Below, one piece after another: positions 35,201 to 46,120 of a stretch of 64,000 nt of DNA. Made by a program: the position numbers and the translations under genes. The notes under the pieces were generated by a model, which did not search any database, had not been told where the DNA came from, and was given only the letters and a program-made list of their open reading frames with translations. Each line of letters opens with the position of its first letter. The first letter of the stretch is position 1. The DNA lies in contig NC_134421.1 of the NCBI RefSeq assembly GCF_030867145.1, forward strand, positions 22,761,979 through 22,825,978, in the 5' to 3' direction. This stretch comes from Opisthocomus hoazin (taxonomy: Eukaryota > Chordata > Aves > Opisthocomiformes > Opisthocomidae).

Positions 35201-38200
35201 TGGAGTGCCAGATGGGAAAGTATCATGCTGGATATACGACACTTGGCAGGCCTGCATGGAGAACGCAGAGCTTACTTAAAAATGATCATGAAGGTTATTT
35301 CGTTGCCATGAACTTTAGAAGGGTCTGATTCAGGACCCGTTTAAATGCAAGAAACAAGCTCAAATTGCTGATCACTGAAAAAAGTAGAACAGACTATCCA
35401 GAAACCAACCCCTACTATATAATTTGGGTGTTGTATTTTTTCTTTGTCGTTGTTGCTAATTAAACACCAGACTGATTCAAAGGCTGGGAAGGGAACATTA
35501 GCATTTTGCAACAGCTCCAAATAATCATGCTCCAGGGAACATGGAAAAATATTTCTCTTCTATGTATCACCATATACATATCTTTTCTATACATCTGCAA
35601 ACAGCACAGACCACGCAGCCCATCCAAGGTGTATTCAAAACCACTGTGTCCACCTCCTGGTGTCAGTGGGTTTCAAAAAGTGTTTGACCAAGGAGCAAGA
35701 AAAATTGAACTGTAAATCCTGTGCTATTTGAAGATGGATAGCTGACCCCATTAAAGATATCTTCCCATACATAAAGCTAATACATTCAGATTAAAATAAC
35801 TTACAGAAGAAGGTTAAAATAACTTGGAAGATGTATAGCTGCCTCTTGGCTTTTAGCATGTGCATAGCTGTTTGTCTCTCCTGCCAAATGTGAGTGCTGA
35901 GTTACATGGGTAGCTGCGAAGTGGAAGACTGGTAGCTGTTCCACTTCTCTGCACTGTGCCTCCTCTGTAGGCTTCCGCTCACTACCAAAGAGGTGCCCAC
36001 CTCCTTCATCCCATCTGAGGCTACCAGAGGACACCATGTAACGATGACTGCCAAGCACGTGCTGATCGCCGATCTCTTCTCGGGAACTCCCGCTTCTTCC
36101 TCCCATAGAGCTGACTCAGCACGGGGAAATCCCGTTGATGGAAAACCTGCACCTTTATAGGAACAACAAGCCCAGATACCTACCTAAGAATAAATATTAT
36201 CTTCTATAATGTGATCAAAATCAAATCTTGGTCAGTTAAATACTCAGACTAGACTGCAGAATGGAATCTGTACCACAAGCACATTAAATGAAAAACACCT
36301 AAAACAAGGGTTTCAAAAGCAGCACATTTTTTTTAACCGACCACATTACAGTAACGCATATTTGACAGAGAATTTTACGTTCATCTGAGTATATGCTGCA
36401 GTTATGCTTCACAAACGCAGGACTGTAAAGTTTCTGCATCTTGATAGTTTCTGATCTGATGAATGCAAACAGTCATTAATACACAGAGTAAGTATGAATA
36501 AAACTAACCTCTGTCAATTAGTGATCATAAAACACTTACATGTAAGCATACTTCTATCATGGTAATTTACATTTCCATGTCTTGTAATTAAATTATGAAA
36601 GGAACTAATCAAAATGAAAGCAAATATGAAATTAATTTTTAAGACTGGCTGCACTCCTTCACATCGTGCTGGTTGTTTAAGACTTGTATTAGAGGACAGA
36701 AAGTTCTCTGTTTTATTTTACCTAAATTGGAATCTAATACTATGACAGCCAACTTGCAGAATGAATTGTGGCCATGATCCCGTGGGGCAGCTTTAAACAG
36801 TCTCCCTCAAGTGAAGCAGAATCCACCCATAGTACCAGATTCAACTCCTTCCTGCCAAAAGCTTGTGAGGACTCTGCGCTACTGGTGTAATTAGAAAGCA
36901 CATAGATCTTCATTCATTGGCAATCTCTTCTCCCGTGTGAGCTCTTAAGCATCATGCTTTGTGACATTAAATACATTTTAGGTATTAGGGTGGGAAAAAA
37001 AGAGAGCATAAATTTTTGTAAATCTACAGGCAATTCAAGAACGCAGATGTTTCTATTTTGGCTCAACACCAGCAGCTAATTCGTATATTCTTTACCACTT
37101 GCTAATGACTGTCTAGTAGCTGTGGATGTGGCAGCAGACTGCTAAAACCTGAAACATAAACAATCAGATTTCATGACAAAGGTTTTCAGTTGTATTCCCA
37201 CTATTCAGTCCCAGCAGCTATGCAGGATTCCTATGCATTTTTTTAATCTGTTTTACCGGTTTTGTACCTCCACAGATCTCTGCTGTACTGATGGTGTTCA
37301 GCAGTATTCCATGTTAAACAGACTGACACAGAATTCCCTAAATAAATTCACGTTGTCTGAAGTTTTCACCCTTTTCAAGCCACAGGGAGCAATCCCTGGG
37401 TTTAAGGAGTTGAAAGAGATATTGGGTTTTCATTTGTTCATTCACTTTTTATTGGGAAGAGAAGGGAGGAAGTTTCAGCAGTTAATAGTGTGGATGTTAT
37501 TCTGTTTCTCACGCCAAAAAAATGAATTACAACCCTACCTAGTATTTCTCTGCTGCTGCATACCATGTAATCGAATAATTAATTTCATAAATAAAATGGC
37601 GACTACAGAGGCATGCAAGGAAAAGAACACCCATGCAAAGAAAACACAAACGCAACACGTATCTGCTCTCTTTTCAAGCAGGATTACATAAGCATTACAG
37701 ACAGGATTGGAATTAGTCATTCTGTGGTTTTACAGTTTTATATTTTCAGCAGCATTTGATGCTGCTGTAGACACTGAAGTGGAATTAAAATTTGCTTGGT
37801 ATTTCCCACAAATTTCTACATTGTTATACGTAAATAAGCTGTACCCATCAGCACTGAAGCCACAGCTGACAACGGCATCCTTGCAGTGATACCTTTGGTA
37901 TAAACGCATGAACAGGTTCAGCATGCAGCATTACACTAAGGAAAAAAGAAATATCTGCTCAGTTGGGAGGTTCTGAGGAACACCTGAGCTTTTAGGAATT
38001 CTTTGGAGGAACTGCTAAAATACAGATACCGAGCATTCAGACTTTGGCCAGAGATTTTTTTCCAAATGAACAAATATGACTTGCAAAGTTACATGGCAAG
38101 AAGACATACGACCATCTTTTTTGGAAGCCAGGTGCAATTAGTTGTTAGCCAGCACAAAGCTACCTGGTAGCCTGACAGAGCAGAGATGAGAGTCTCTGCT

Positions 38201-41200
38201 TTACATACCAGCAGTCACACCAAGAGTCAACTCTAGAAATAATGCTGAAAAAATCAAATTCTGAAGTATGCCAGTGGATTTCTATATATATTTGAATGCT
38301 CTGCAGTTCTTCGTGAATTCAATGGAGTTTGATAATACTCACGGCACTTTCAACCATTAATTATTGGTCTGAAGTGCACAGAGCCGTCACTTCCCTCAGT
38401 GAATTTTCTTCTCCACGCTATCAGAAATGATGATTAACAATCAGGGGATGGCTGTACGAAGTCATGATGATCATAAAGCACATTCATATTTACAGCAGAC
38501 TTCTTACGGTTTCATAGGAGGCAAATGTTTACCCGGGTGGGCCGGGCAGCTCTGACAGAGTAATTCACCCACTCTAAGTGCAAAACAAAGACAACTGGAG
38601 CAATTAATGACTATTTTGTCAGCTAGGCGACAAACTCATCATGCAACTTTTGTCAGGGGATTGGAAGTTAACTTCTTTCGACAGACGCTACTTGAATGCT
38701 TATTTCAAATAGCCTGAGCTGTCTTTCAAAGAGCTGAGGCAAGCAGTAATCCTGCTGCTCCTTTGCATGCAAGAATCATGGCAGACTCCTTGGGCTTTTT
38801 ATCTTTTGAGTACAATGAGTACATTTTTTACTAGCAATGTTCCTACCGAGAAATCTTTCTAAAGGCTGCAGTGTTTCAACAATAAAATCATGTGCCTGGA
38901 CTTCAGCTACCGATGTTCCTTTCACACAACAACAAAAATCATACTGCCAGTATGAAGGACTGCTTTCTTATATAACACAACTTGTCATACGTGTTTTCCT
39001 TACAGGACTTAAACCATGTATGACAACAAGCCATTATATTTAGCCTTGATAAAACTGTTCATTCCTCCTAGAGATATTTTGCTTCAAGTTGGCTCTTCTT
39101 TTTGCTTTGTCTCGAATAGTTAGAAATATCAGAGTCGAAGATCTGTGCAACAGATGGAGCTCGGCTGAGAAGAATGCTTTTGGCTGGTGAGGATCTTTGC
39201 CTGGCAGGTGTCAAACCAAAATTAATACTGTACATATTATGCTTTACCAAGTTTCAGATTTTAGCAAAGTAAGACTGCGTTCCTTCCTGACCACAAACAT
39301 ATATTAATAGAACAAGCCATGCAGAGCAAGCTAAAACAGTGCTATCATTATGCTGAATCCTCCACTGCCTGGCATTTTATTTAATCACTTACACCCATGC
39401 AAAGCAAGTAAAGAAAATGCAACAGGTTAGCTTAGTGTCTTTTTACAGGCATTTTGCTCAGGTGTAAAAGGCTTCATGAAATGTGATAAGCAACACAGAC
39501 TTAGACCCCTCTTGCTTTCTTTTTCCCTCCTTTTCTTGTGTCAGTGCCTTAAATGCTTAGGAACTTCAGTAGACTTTTCGACATTTCAAAATCCACAGGA
39601 AAAAACAGGTACTGGTGTTGAAATACGCTGCTCAGCTATGGCCGGTCGCTACGCCTGGCTTGCCAAGCCTGCAACTCCACGGCCCGAGTCAGAAGGCAGG
39701 GCTTCCCATCGGGGTCGGGAAGGAGAGCTGCAGGTGGTATCATCTGCTTCTCTGCATTTCCAGACTCGTGGGAGGCTCAGCATCGCAACCAGCCCCCTCT
39801 CGCGCCAAGTCACTTGAAGATCCGAAAGAAAACTGTTTGGAATCTCATGGCTGGTTTGACAGATAGGTACCATCCAAAAGCAGTTTTAGCTGACTGACAC
39901 GGCAGTAATTTTAGGTCACAGTCACAGGACTTTTAATTATCTGTAAAGCAAATGTGAGATTATATTCATGTGTGTATAAATATATCTACATTTATTTATA
40001 CATACATTTTCAAATTCTGAATTAACAAAATGAAAGTCTTTGGTATCTGCAAGTCAAATTCATCTCCGTTTTCATTCCACTCCCACAAATTCAGGTTAGG
40101 GAACTGCCACACCACCCTCTGAGAAAAAGGATGAAAATGGGAGCGTGGGTGAAGTCATTTCATAAACAGAGCTCCTAATTCACAGAGCACTTTCCACTGC
40201 CAGGGGTTCGATGAGTCCTCCTTTCCCCTCTGAGTCAGGACTGACCTAACATCCCGCGCGATGTGCTCACTCGTGGCTGCCCTGTGACACGGCTCGTAGC
40301 GGGTGACATGCCACGCTGACCAGCTGCCATCGTTAGAGATCCCAAGACAGTACTGGAGGCAATGAGGTGACTCACAGCTGCAGCCACGCACTTGAAGGCT
40401 GCGGACCCAATTAGCCTCTTACTCAGGAACAGTATTTCGCCAAAGCAACTGAAGCAAGCTCAAAATCAAACGAGCTACTAGCAAACATCTGTATTTCTTA
40501 CGGTATCCACAGAAGATTTATGCTAGTATTAGTGGGACATTTCATACGTAAAACCTATACATCCAAAAAAACCCTTTTGCTTAAACAATTCATTTTCATG
40601 TCTGATGCATACAGAACAATGTTTTCCATCATAGTTTTGCACTGTTAGCTGCCAGATTTTGATCCAGAATTGAAATTTCAGTCATTTTGTCTTTCGTACA
40701 TCGTAAATCAGAAATAAAAATGTGTTAACATCAGAAATGAAAAGGCTGGAAGATCAGACAGACCATAAAGGATTTCTTCTACTTGGTTGGGGATTTTTAC
40801 ACAGCTATGCCTAACCTAAGTAAGACTGAAACAAAAACAAAAGGCAAAACAAAAAATTAGACAAATCTGTTCTGTCCTAGAGATGCAGAAACATTAACGA
40901 TGCTTGTGTCCCTAGGGGAGCCAAATCTGAAATCCTGCTACGAATGAGAGATAAGGGCTGTTATTTCCTCGACAACTGCTCCTGACATCACAGCTACCTC
41001 CTAGAGGCAGTAACGGAAAAGCAATCTTTAAAAAGGATTTTTTTTTTTTCCTTAGGCAAATGTCTTTTTAGTTCTACAAACTCATAAACAAAGTAAACAA
41101 GGTTTTTTTTATAATGCTGAAAAATTTAGTGCCAGAACTGTAAATATCAACATCTTTCTCCTCCTTCCTTCTTCAGATGTAACTGCTATGCGTTGGTTGA

Positions 41201-42402
41201 CTTTAATAAAGAAATCACGCATGCCCTGTAAAGAACCTTCTAATTGATTTCGGTGTCAGACAGGGCTAAATATTTTGAGCTTGACATTCAACGTGTTACC
41301 TAATTTTGCGTGTGCGCTCCTCAGCGAAGAGCTGAATGATCTGGCAACATGAGGTTAATACACTCTGAGAAAGTGGCCTCAAATTTCCATTTGCGGAAAC
41401 CTACCATACCACATCAACCTATGCAGACCCAACTTTGCTGTGTACATACCACACAAACAGTGCCCAGCTACCTAACCTGACTTTCCTCTTGCACTTTAGT
41501 GTGTGTAAATATGCTAATGACAGGCACAGAGAGTTCATGTGCAAGTTCACAAGTTCAAGTGCAGAGGACAGAGGAAAATGCAGCTGCCACGCTTTGGTTT
41601 TCCCTCATCTGGGGAGATTCCAGCTTTCTAAGTCTGTTATACAGCCTCGGAGTTGCATCCTAAAGCCACAGGACTGAAGTATTTAAATACCTTATTCAAT
41701 TTTTTTGATCGAAAATGAGACCTTCTTGTCTACCTGAAAGAGGCTGATAAGAACATGACGGTACCTCTACGACTCAGGCTTTTCAAGACACATTATTTAC
41801 TAGACATTAGTTACTGATATTGATACTGTATCTGGGTCATTTGAGAACTCTGGGCACCCCATGGAAAATCCTTGCTTAGGGAATCTTGAAGTCTAAAGAT
41901 TTATGAAGATTTTCACTTCCAAAATTGCCAAGTGAATGGGGCTAGTCAAGCTGAAAACTGTGAAGAGCCTCATCAGGAGGCTCCGTGCAGGTGGATTGTG
42001 AGACTCGAGACAAGAACCCCTGGACCACCACAAGCCACTAGTCCTTTTTAAGCAGCCCAGGTCCAAAGCATTCGACAAAGAGACTCAACAGACCCCTCCT
42101 GTAAACTGAGCAAGGAAAGCAGAAGCCGTTTTTAATACCGCTCTTTGTGTCATGCTGTTATTTCCATGTGCAAGTAGAGAAACTTGGCCAACCAAGGACA
42201 CCTGTGTCTGGAAGCGTCACAGGAGCACACCTTTTACAGGGACCAGAAGTATGCCTGGAACAGCTGAACATAAGCTTTATGGAGTAATTTCAAACAACAT
42301 ATAAAATTGTCTCAAATACACAACTGTTAAAAATTTGTAGCTCTGTAAACCCATGGACTGCTACTTTAAAGACAGTTTCATTAAGAAACACAGCTTGAGA
42401 AT
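32217..42402. other. About 10 kb of AT-rich DNA without recognised repeats (inferred intron)
   Basis: I recognise no transposable element, exon or RNA gene in this interval. Its longest open frame (37173-37691 +) has no domain-like content and is within chance expectation for the amount of sequence. Some stretches, such as 36200-37000 and 38560-38720, are balanced and free of simple repeats. Homopolymer T tracts occur at about 41040-41050 and 41104-41111. A 15-bp AT-rich inverted repeat at 39968-40007 is listed separately. Confidence 0.4.
39968..40007 (+). repeat. AT-rich inverted repeat, 15-bp arms
   Basis: ATGTGTGTATAAATA (39968-39982) pairs with TATTTATACATACAT (39993-40007): 14 Watson-Crick pairs plus one G:T. 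A 10-nt loop, TATCTACATT, separates the arms. It could form a short hairpin or cruciform. The low-complexity TATA/CATA composition makes a chance or microsatellite origin likely. Confidence 0.7.
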
Positions 42403-44410
42403 ATCACAGAATCACAGAATCACAGAATCACAGAATCACAGAATAGTAGGGGTTGGAAGGGACCTCTGTGGGTCATCTAGTCCAACCCCCCCGCCGAAGC
42501 AGGGTCACCTACAGCAGGCTGCACAGGACCTTGTCCAGGCGGGTCTTGAATATCTCCAGAGAAGGAGACTCCACAACCTCCCTGGGCAGCCTGTTCCAGT
42601 GCTCCGTCACCCTCAGAGGGAAGAAGTTCCTCCTCATGTTCAGACGGAACTTCCTGTGCCTCAGTTTGTGCCCATTGCCCCTTGTCCTGTCACTGGGCAC
42701 CACTGAAAAGAGCTTGGCCCCATCCTCCTGACACCCACCCTTCAGATATTTGTAGGCATTTATAAGGTCCCCTCGCAGCCTTCTCTTCTTCAGGCTGAAC
42801 AAGCCCAGTTCCCTCAACCTCTCCTCGTAGGGGAGATGCTCCAGTCCCCTCACCATCCTTGTAGCCCTCCGCTGGACTCTCTCCAGTAGCTCTTCATCCT
42901 TCTTGAACTGGGGAGCCCAGAACTGGACACAGTACTCCAGATGAGGCCTCACCAGGGCAGTGTAGAGGGGAAGGAGAACCTCCCTTGTCCTGCTGGCCAC
43001 ACTCTTCTTGATGCACCCCAGGATCCCATTGGCCTTCTTGGCAGCCAGGGCACACTGCTGGCTCATAGTTAACCTGTCGTCCACCAGGACACCCAGGTCC
43101 CTCTCCGCAGAGCTGCTCTCCAGCAGGTCCACCCCAAGCCTGTACTGGTGCATGAGGTTGTTCCTCCCCAGGTGCAGGACCCTGCACTTGCCCTTGTTGA
43201 ACCTCATCAGGTTCCTCTCTGCCCAGCTCTCCAGCCTATCCAGGTCACGCTGAATGGCAGCACAGCCTTCTGGTGTATCTACCACACCTCCCAGTTTGGT
43301 GTCGTCAGCAAACTTGCTGAGGGTACATTCTAACTCTTCATCCAGGTCGTTGATGAAGAAGTTAAACAAGACTGGGCCCAGTACTGACCCCTGAGGGACA
43401 CCACTTGTCACCAGCCTCCAACTAGACTCAGCGCCGCTGATGACAACCCTCTGAGTTCTGCCATTCAGCCAGTTCTCTATCCACTTCACTGACCACTCAT
43501 CCAGCCCACACTTCCTCAGCTTCCCCAGGAGGATATCATGGGAGACTGTGTCGAAAGCCTTGCTGAAGTCAAGGTAGATAACATCCACAGCTCTCCCTTC
43601 GTCTACCCAGCCAGTCATGTCATCGTAGAAAGCTATCAGATTGGTCAGGCATGATTTCCCCTTGGTGAATCCATGCTGACTACTCCTGATAACCTTCTTT
43701 TCTTCCACTTGCTTCATGATGGCCTCCAGGATAAGGTGCTCCATCACCTTTCCCGGGATGGAGGTGAGGCTGACCGGCCTGTAGTTCCCTGGGTCCTCCT
43801 TCTTGCCCTTTTTGAAGATTGGAGTGACATTGGCCTTTCTCCAGTCCTCGGGCACCTCTCCTGTCTTCCAGGACCTCTCAAAGATGATGGAGAGTGGCTC
43901 AGCAATGACATCCGCCAGCTCCCTCAGCACTCGTGGGTGCATTCCATCGGGGCCCATGGATTTGTGGACATCCAGATCGCTTAAGCGATCCCTCACACAG
44001 TCCTCCTCGACCAAGGGAAAGTCGTCCTCTCTGTAGGCTTCCTCTCTTACCTCCGGGGCCTGGGATTCCTGAGGGCCAGTCTTAGCACTGAAGACTGAAG
44101 CAAAGAAGGCATTCATTAGCTCTGCCTTCTCCGCATCCTCCGTCACCAGGACACCCGCCTCATTCAGCAGCGGCCCCACATTGTCCCTAGCCTTCCTTTT
44201 GCTGCTGATGTAGTTGAAGAAGCCCTTCTTGTTGTTTTTGACATCCCTTGCCAGCTTCAATTCCAGGTGAGCCTTGGCCTTCCTCGTCGCATCCCTGCAT
44301 GCTCTCACTACGTTTCTGTACTCTTCCCAAGTGGCCTGTCCCTCTTTCCACATGCCATGCACCTTTCTCTTCTGCCTGATCTCTGCTAGAAGCTCCTTGT
44401 TTAACCTAAT
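42403..44410 (-). mobile_element. CR1 LINE, longest copy, antisense
   Basis: A minus-strand CR1 of about 2.0 kb. The 3' tail has five perfect ATCACAGA octamers at 42403-42442 (TCTGTGAT on the sense strand), followed by the standard CR1 3' end. The 5' truncation lies at about 44400-44415, after codons for [18 protein letters not shown] on the sense strand. It keeps the linker before RT, the whole RT and the C-terminal region, but no apurinic-type endonuclease domain. The perfect tail and unbroken frame suggest it is the youngest copy here. Confidence 0.96.
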
Positions 44411-44419
44411 ATCTATCAA
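42509..44419 (-). CDS. CR1 ORF2 reverse transcriptase, open over 636 codons, endonuclease missing
   Basis: The product would be a LINE reverse transcriptase lacking its endonuclease. From N- to C-terminus it has a basic linker ([19 protein letters not shown], about residues 48-66), a pre-RT segment with [20 protein letters not shown], then the RT blocks: [23 protein letters not shown] (catalytic D284), [14 protein letters not shown] and FADD (residues 370-373; bases 43301-43312). A C-terminal region ends in LCSLL. No stop or frameshift interrupts it. The first few codons may be flanking DNA, so the start is nominal. Full CR1 ORF2 proteins have an N-terminal endonuclease that is absent here, so the copy is not autonomous. 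Expression is not shown. Confidence 0.8.
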   Translation of the reverse strand: MIDIRLNKELLAEIRQKRKVHGMWKEGQATWEEYRNVVRACRDATRKAKAHLELKLARDVKNNKKGFFNYISSKRKARDNVGPLLNEAGVLVTEDAEKAELMNAFFASVFSAKTGPQESQAPEVREEAYREDDFPLVEEDCVRDRLSDLDVHKSMGPDGMHPRVLRELADVIAEPLSIIFERSWKTGEVPEDWRKANVTPIFKKGKKEDPGNYRPVSLTSIPGKVMEHLILEAIMKQVEEKKVIRSSQHGFTKGKSCLTNLIAFYDDMTGWVDEGRAVDVIYLDFSKAFDTVSHDILLGKLRKCGLDEWSVKWIENWLNGRTQRVVISGAESSWRLVTSGVPQGSVLGPVLFNFFINDLDEELECTLSKFADDTKLGGVVDTPEGCAAIQRDLDRLESWAERNLMRFNKGKCRVLHLGRNNLMHQYRLGVDLLESSSAERDLGVLVDDRLTMSQQCALAAKKANGILGCIKKSVASRTREVLLPLYTALVRPHLEYCVQFWAPQFKKDEELLERVQRRATRMVRGLEHLPYEERLRELGLFSLKKRRLRGDLINAYKYLKGGCQEDGAKLFSVVPSDRTRGNGHKLRHRKFRLNMRRNFFPLRVTEHWNRLPREVVESPSLEIFKTRLDKVLCSLL

Positions 44420-45823
44420 ATAAGATCAGAGCTACACACGGGGACAGCAGGAGGCAGCTGAAGCAATCTGCAGCACAGCTCTTCTGCTCATCGGTCTCTG
44501 ACCCTGAGAAAAAGTCTAACTACTGCATGAATGCACATATTAGACCAAAACAGAAAGCCTAGGAAAAGACAAAACTCTACTAGAAAGAGATGGCCCAACC
44601 TGAAAAACTTTGTTAGACTGACAACACGGCTTTGAAGCCCACATTTTTCTATGGGAATCATTAAATATGAAACACTTGTCTTGTTCAACAGAAAAACAAG
44701 TCTGCCTCTACTTCTTATTCCTCTGAAGCCATAATTTAGTTGTGCAACATTTGATTCAGAAACATATTTGAAGATGGTTTAGGTATTACCTCACTTGTAC
44801 ACCATCCCAGGCTTTCCAGGAACTTTGAACCAATAGTCTTCCAGCCTTTCTTTTATATGAACTACTGTATTTTATGGCTTCCACACTGTACTGTCTGGAA
44901 ACTCCCCATGAGACTGGCCTTGTTGTGTTAAATATAAACATGTAGGGAGGAGAGACATTGCGCTGGAGAGTTTGCAATCTTGGGCCCACATTACGAAAAA
45001 GGCTTTGCATGTGTTGGTTTATGTACACAGAGATTGCCATGACTATGTTCAAATAACTCCAAAGAGCTGGGCCTACACAGGCGAAAAAGGAAAAGCACCA
45101 AAGGAGCCAACAGCCCAGCAGCTCAGCCATACTGATTTCCGACTCCTGACCACTGCTTGGAATGATGCCCGTCTTCAGATGCCGATGGAGCCCTGCTACG
45201 CCTCTGCAGTTTTAATCAGAGAACTTAATTTACCCGGTCCCAGAAATGTAAATAATAAATTGTCCCAAATAATCTCAAGTGTGGAACTGAGCATACTGGA
45301 ATCTGAAAATCCACTGAGGTATTGATAACTAAAGGGGGCAGATAACCAATGGTGTCCGTAGCTATTTGAGTCAGAAAGGCTGAAATGTTACGGAGACAAA
45401 CATGTGGTCGGGACAAGGCTGGGGCTCTGACCGCACAGCTCTGTGCGGTGCAGATCCTCCTGAAACTTTTGACCCGCGGAGCTAGGGAGGCTCTGCACAG
45501 AGGAGCTCCCATGCATTTAAGATGGAGACAGCAAGGTTCGAATCTGTGCTGTTTTCAGTCATCCAGCGGTCACCGGTAACTCATGAAAATATCTCCTATC
45601 GGCGCTCTTCGTGCATGCAGCTGCCGTCATGACAATTCCTTGAAAATTCGTGAGAAGCTAGACCAAGACCATCACTGTTGCACTGCTGCTGCTGCTTACC
45701 AAAGCACCCTCCAGCGTCTGCACCCCACCTCTGTTCTCCAAGTTGCTTTACATGGAACTTAAGACATTGGGTTTAATCTGGAAAAAAACACCTTTGAGTC
45801 AAAATTCCAATGTCTGCATGTCA
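44411..45823. other. Intronic DNA (inferred), no recognised feature
   Basis: Mixed composition. A GGTTCGAATC string at about 45534-45543 resembles a tRNA T-loop but does not belong to a foldable tRNA. No exon or repeat is recognised. Confidence 0.4.
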
Positions 45824-46120
45824 TAGAATCATAGAATAGCTTGGGTTTGAAGGGACCCTTAAGGGTCACCTAGTCCAACCCCACTGCAATGAGCAGGGAC
45901 ATCTTCATCCAGATCAGGTTGCTCAGAGGCCCATCCAACCTGACCTTAAGTATGTCCAGGGATGGGGCATATGCCACCTCTCTGAGCAACCTGTTCCAGC
46001 GTTTCACCACTCTCATTGTAAAAGATTTCTTCCTTAAATTTAGTCTGAATCTACCCTCTTTTAGTTTAAAACCATTACTCCTTGTCCTGTCGCAATAGGC
46101 CTTGCTAAAAAGTCTGTCGC
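45824..46120 (-). mobile_element. Old CR1 3'-end fragment, antisense
   Basis: It begins with the degenerate octamer tail CATAGAATCATAGAATAGC. The CR1 3' end of an older subfamily follows (GGGTTTGAAGGGACCCTTAAGGGTCACC, then TAGTCCAACCC). Similarity continues through CAACCTGTTCCAGCGTTTCACCAC and fades after CTCCTTGTCCTGTCGCAATAGG at about 46100. The coding part is broken by multiple differences from the young subfamily. Confidence 0.9.

Noticed and set aside
37173..37691. 172-codon open frame on the plus strand
   Set aside because: It has no recognisable domain, cysteine/phenylalanine-rich random-like content and no splice or start context. One frame of this length is expected by chance in six frames of 64 kb.
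42403..42442. Regular 8-bp repeats resembling a small tandem or CRISPR-like array
   Set aside because: They are the (ATCACAGA)n tail diagnostic of the CR1 3' end. There are no spacers.
45534..45543. GGTTCGAATC, identical to a tRNA T-loop/B-box
   Set aside because: The flanking bases do not form a good T-stem, and no A-box, D-arm or acceptor stem can be placed at tRNA spacing.
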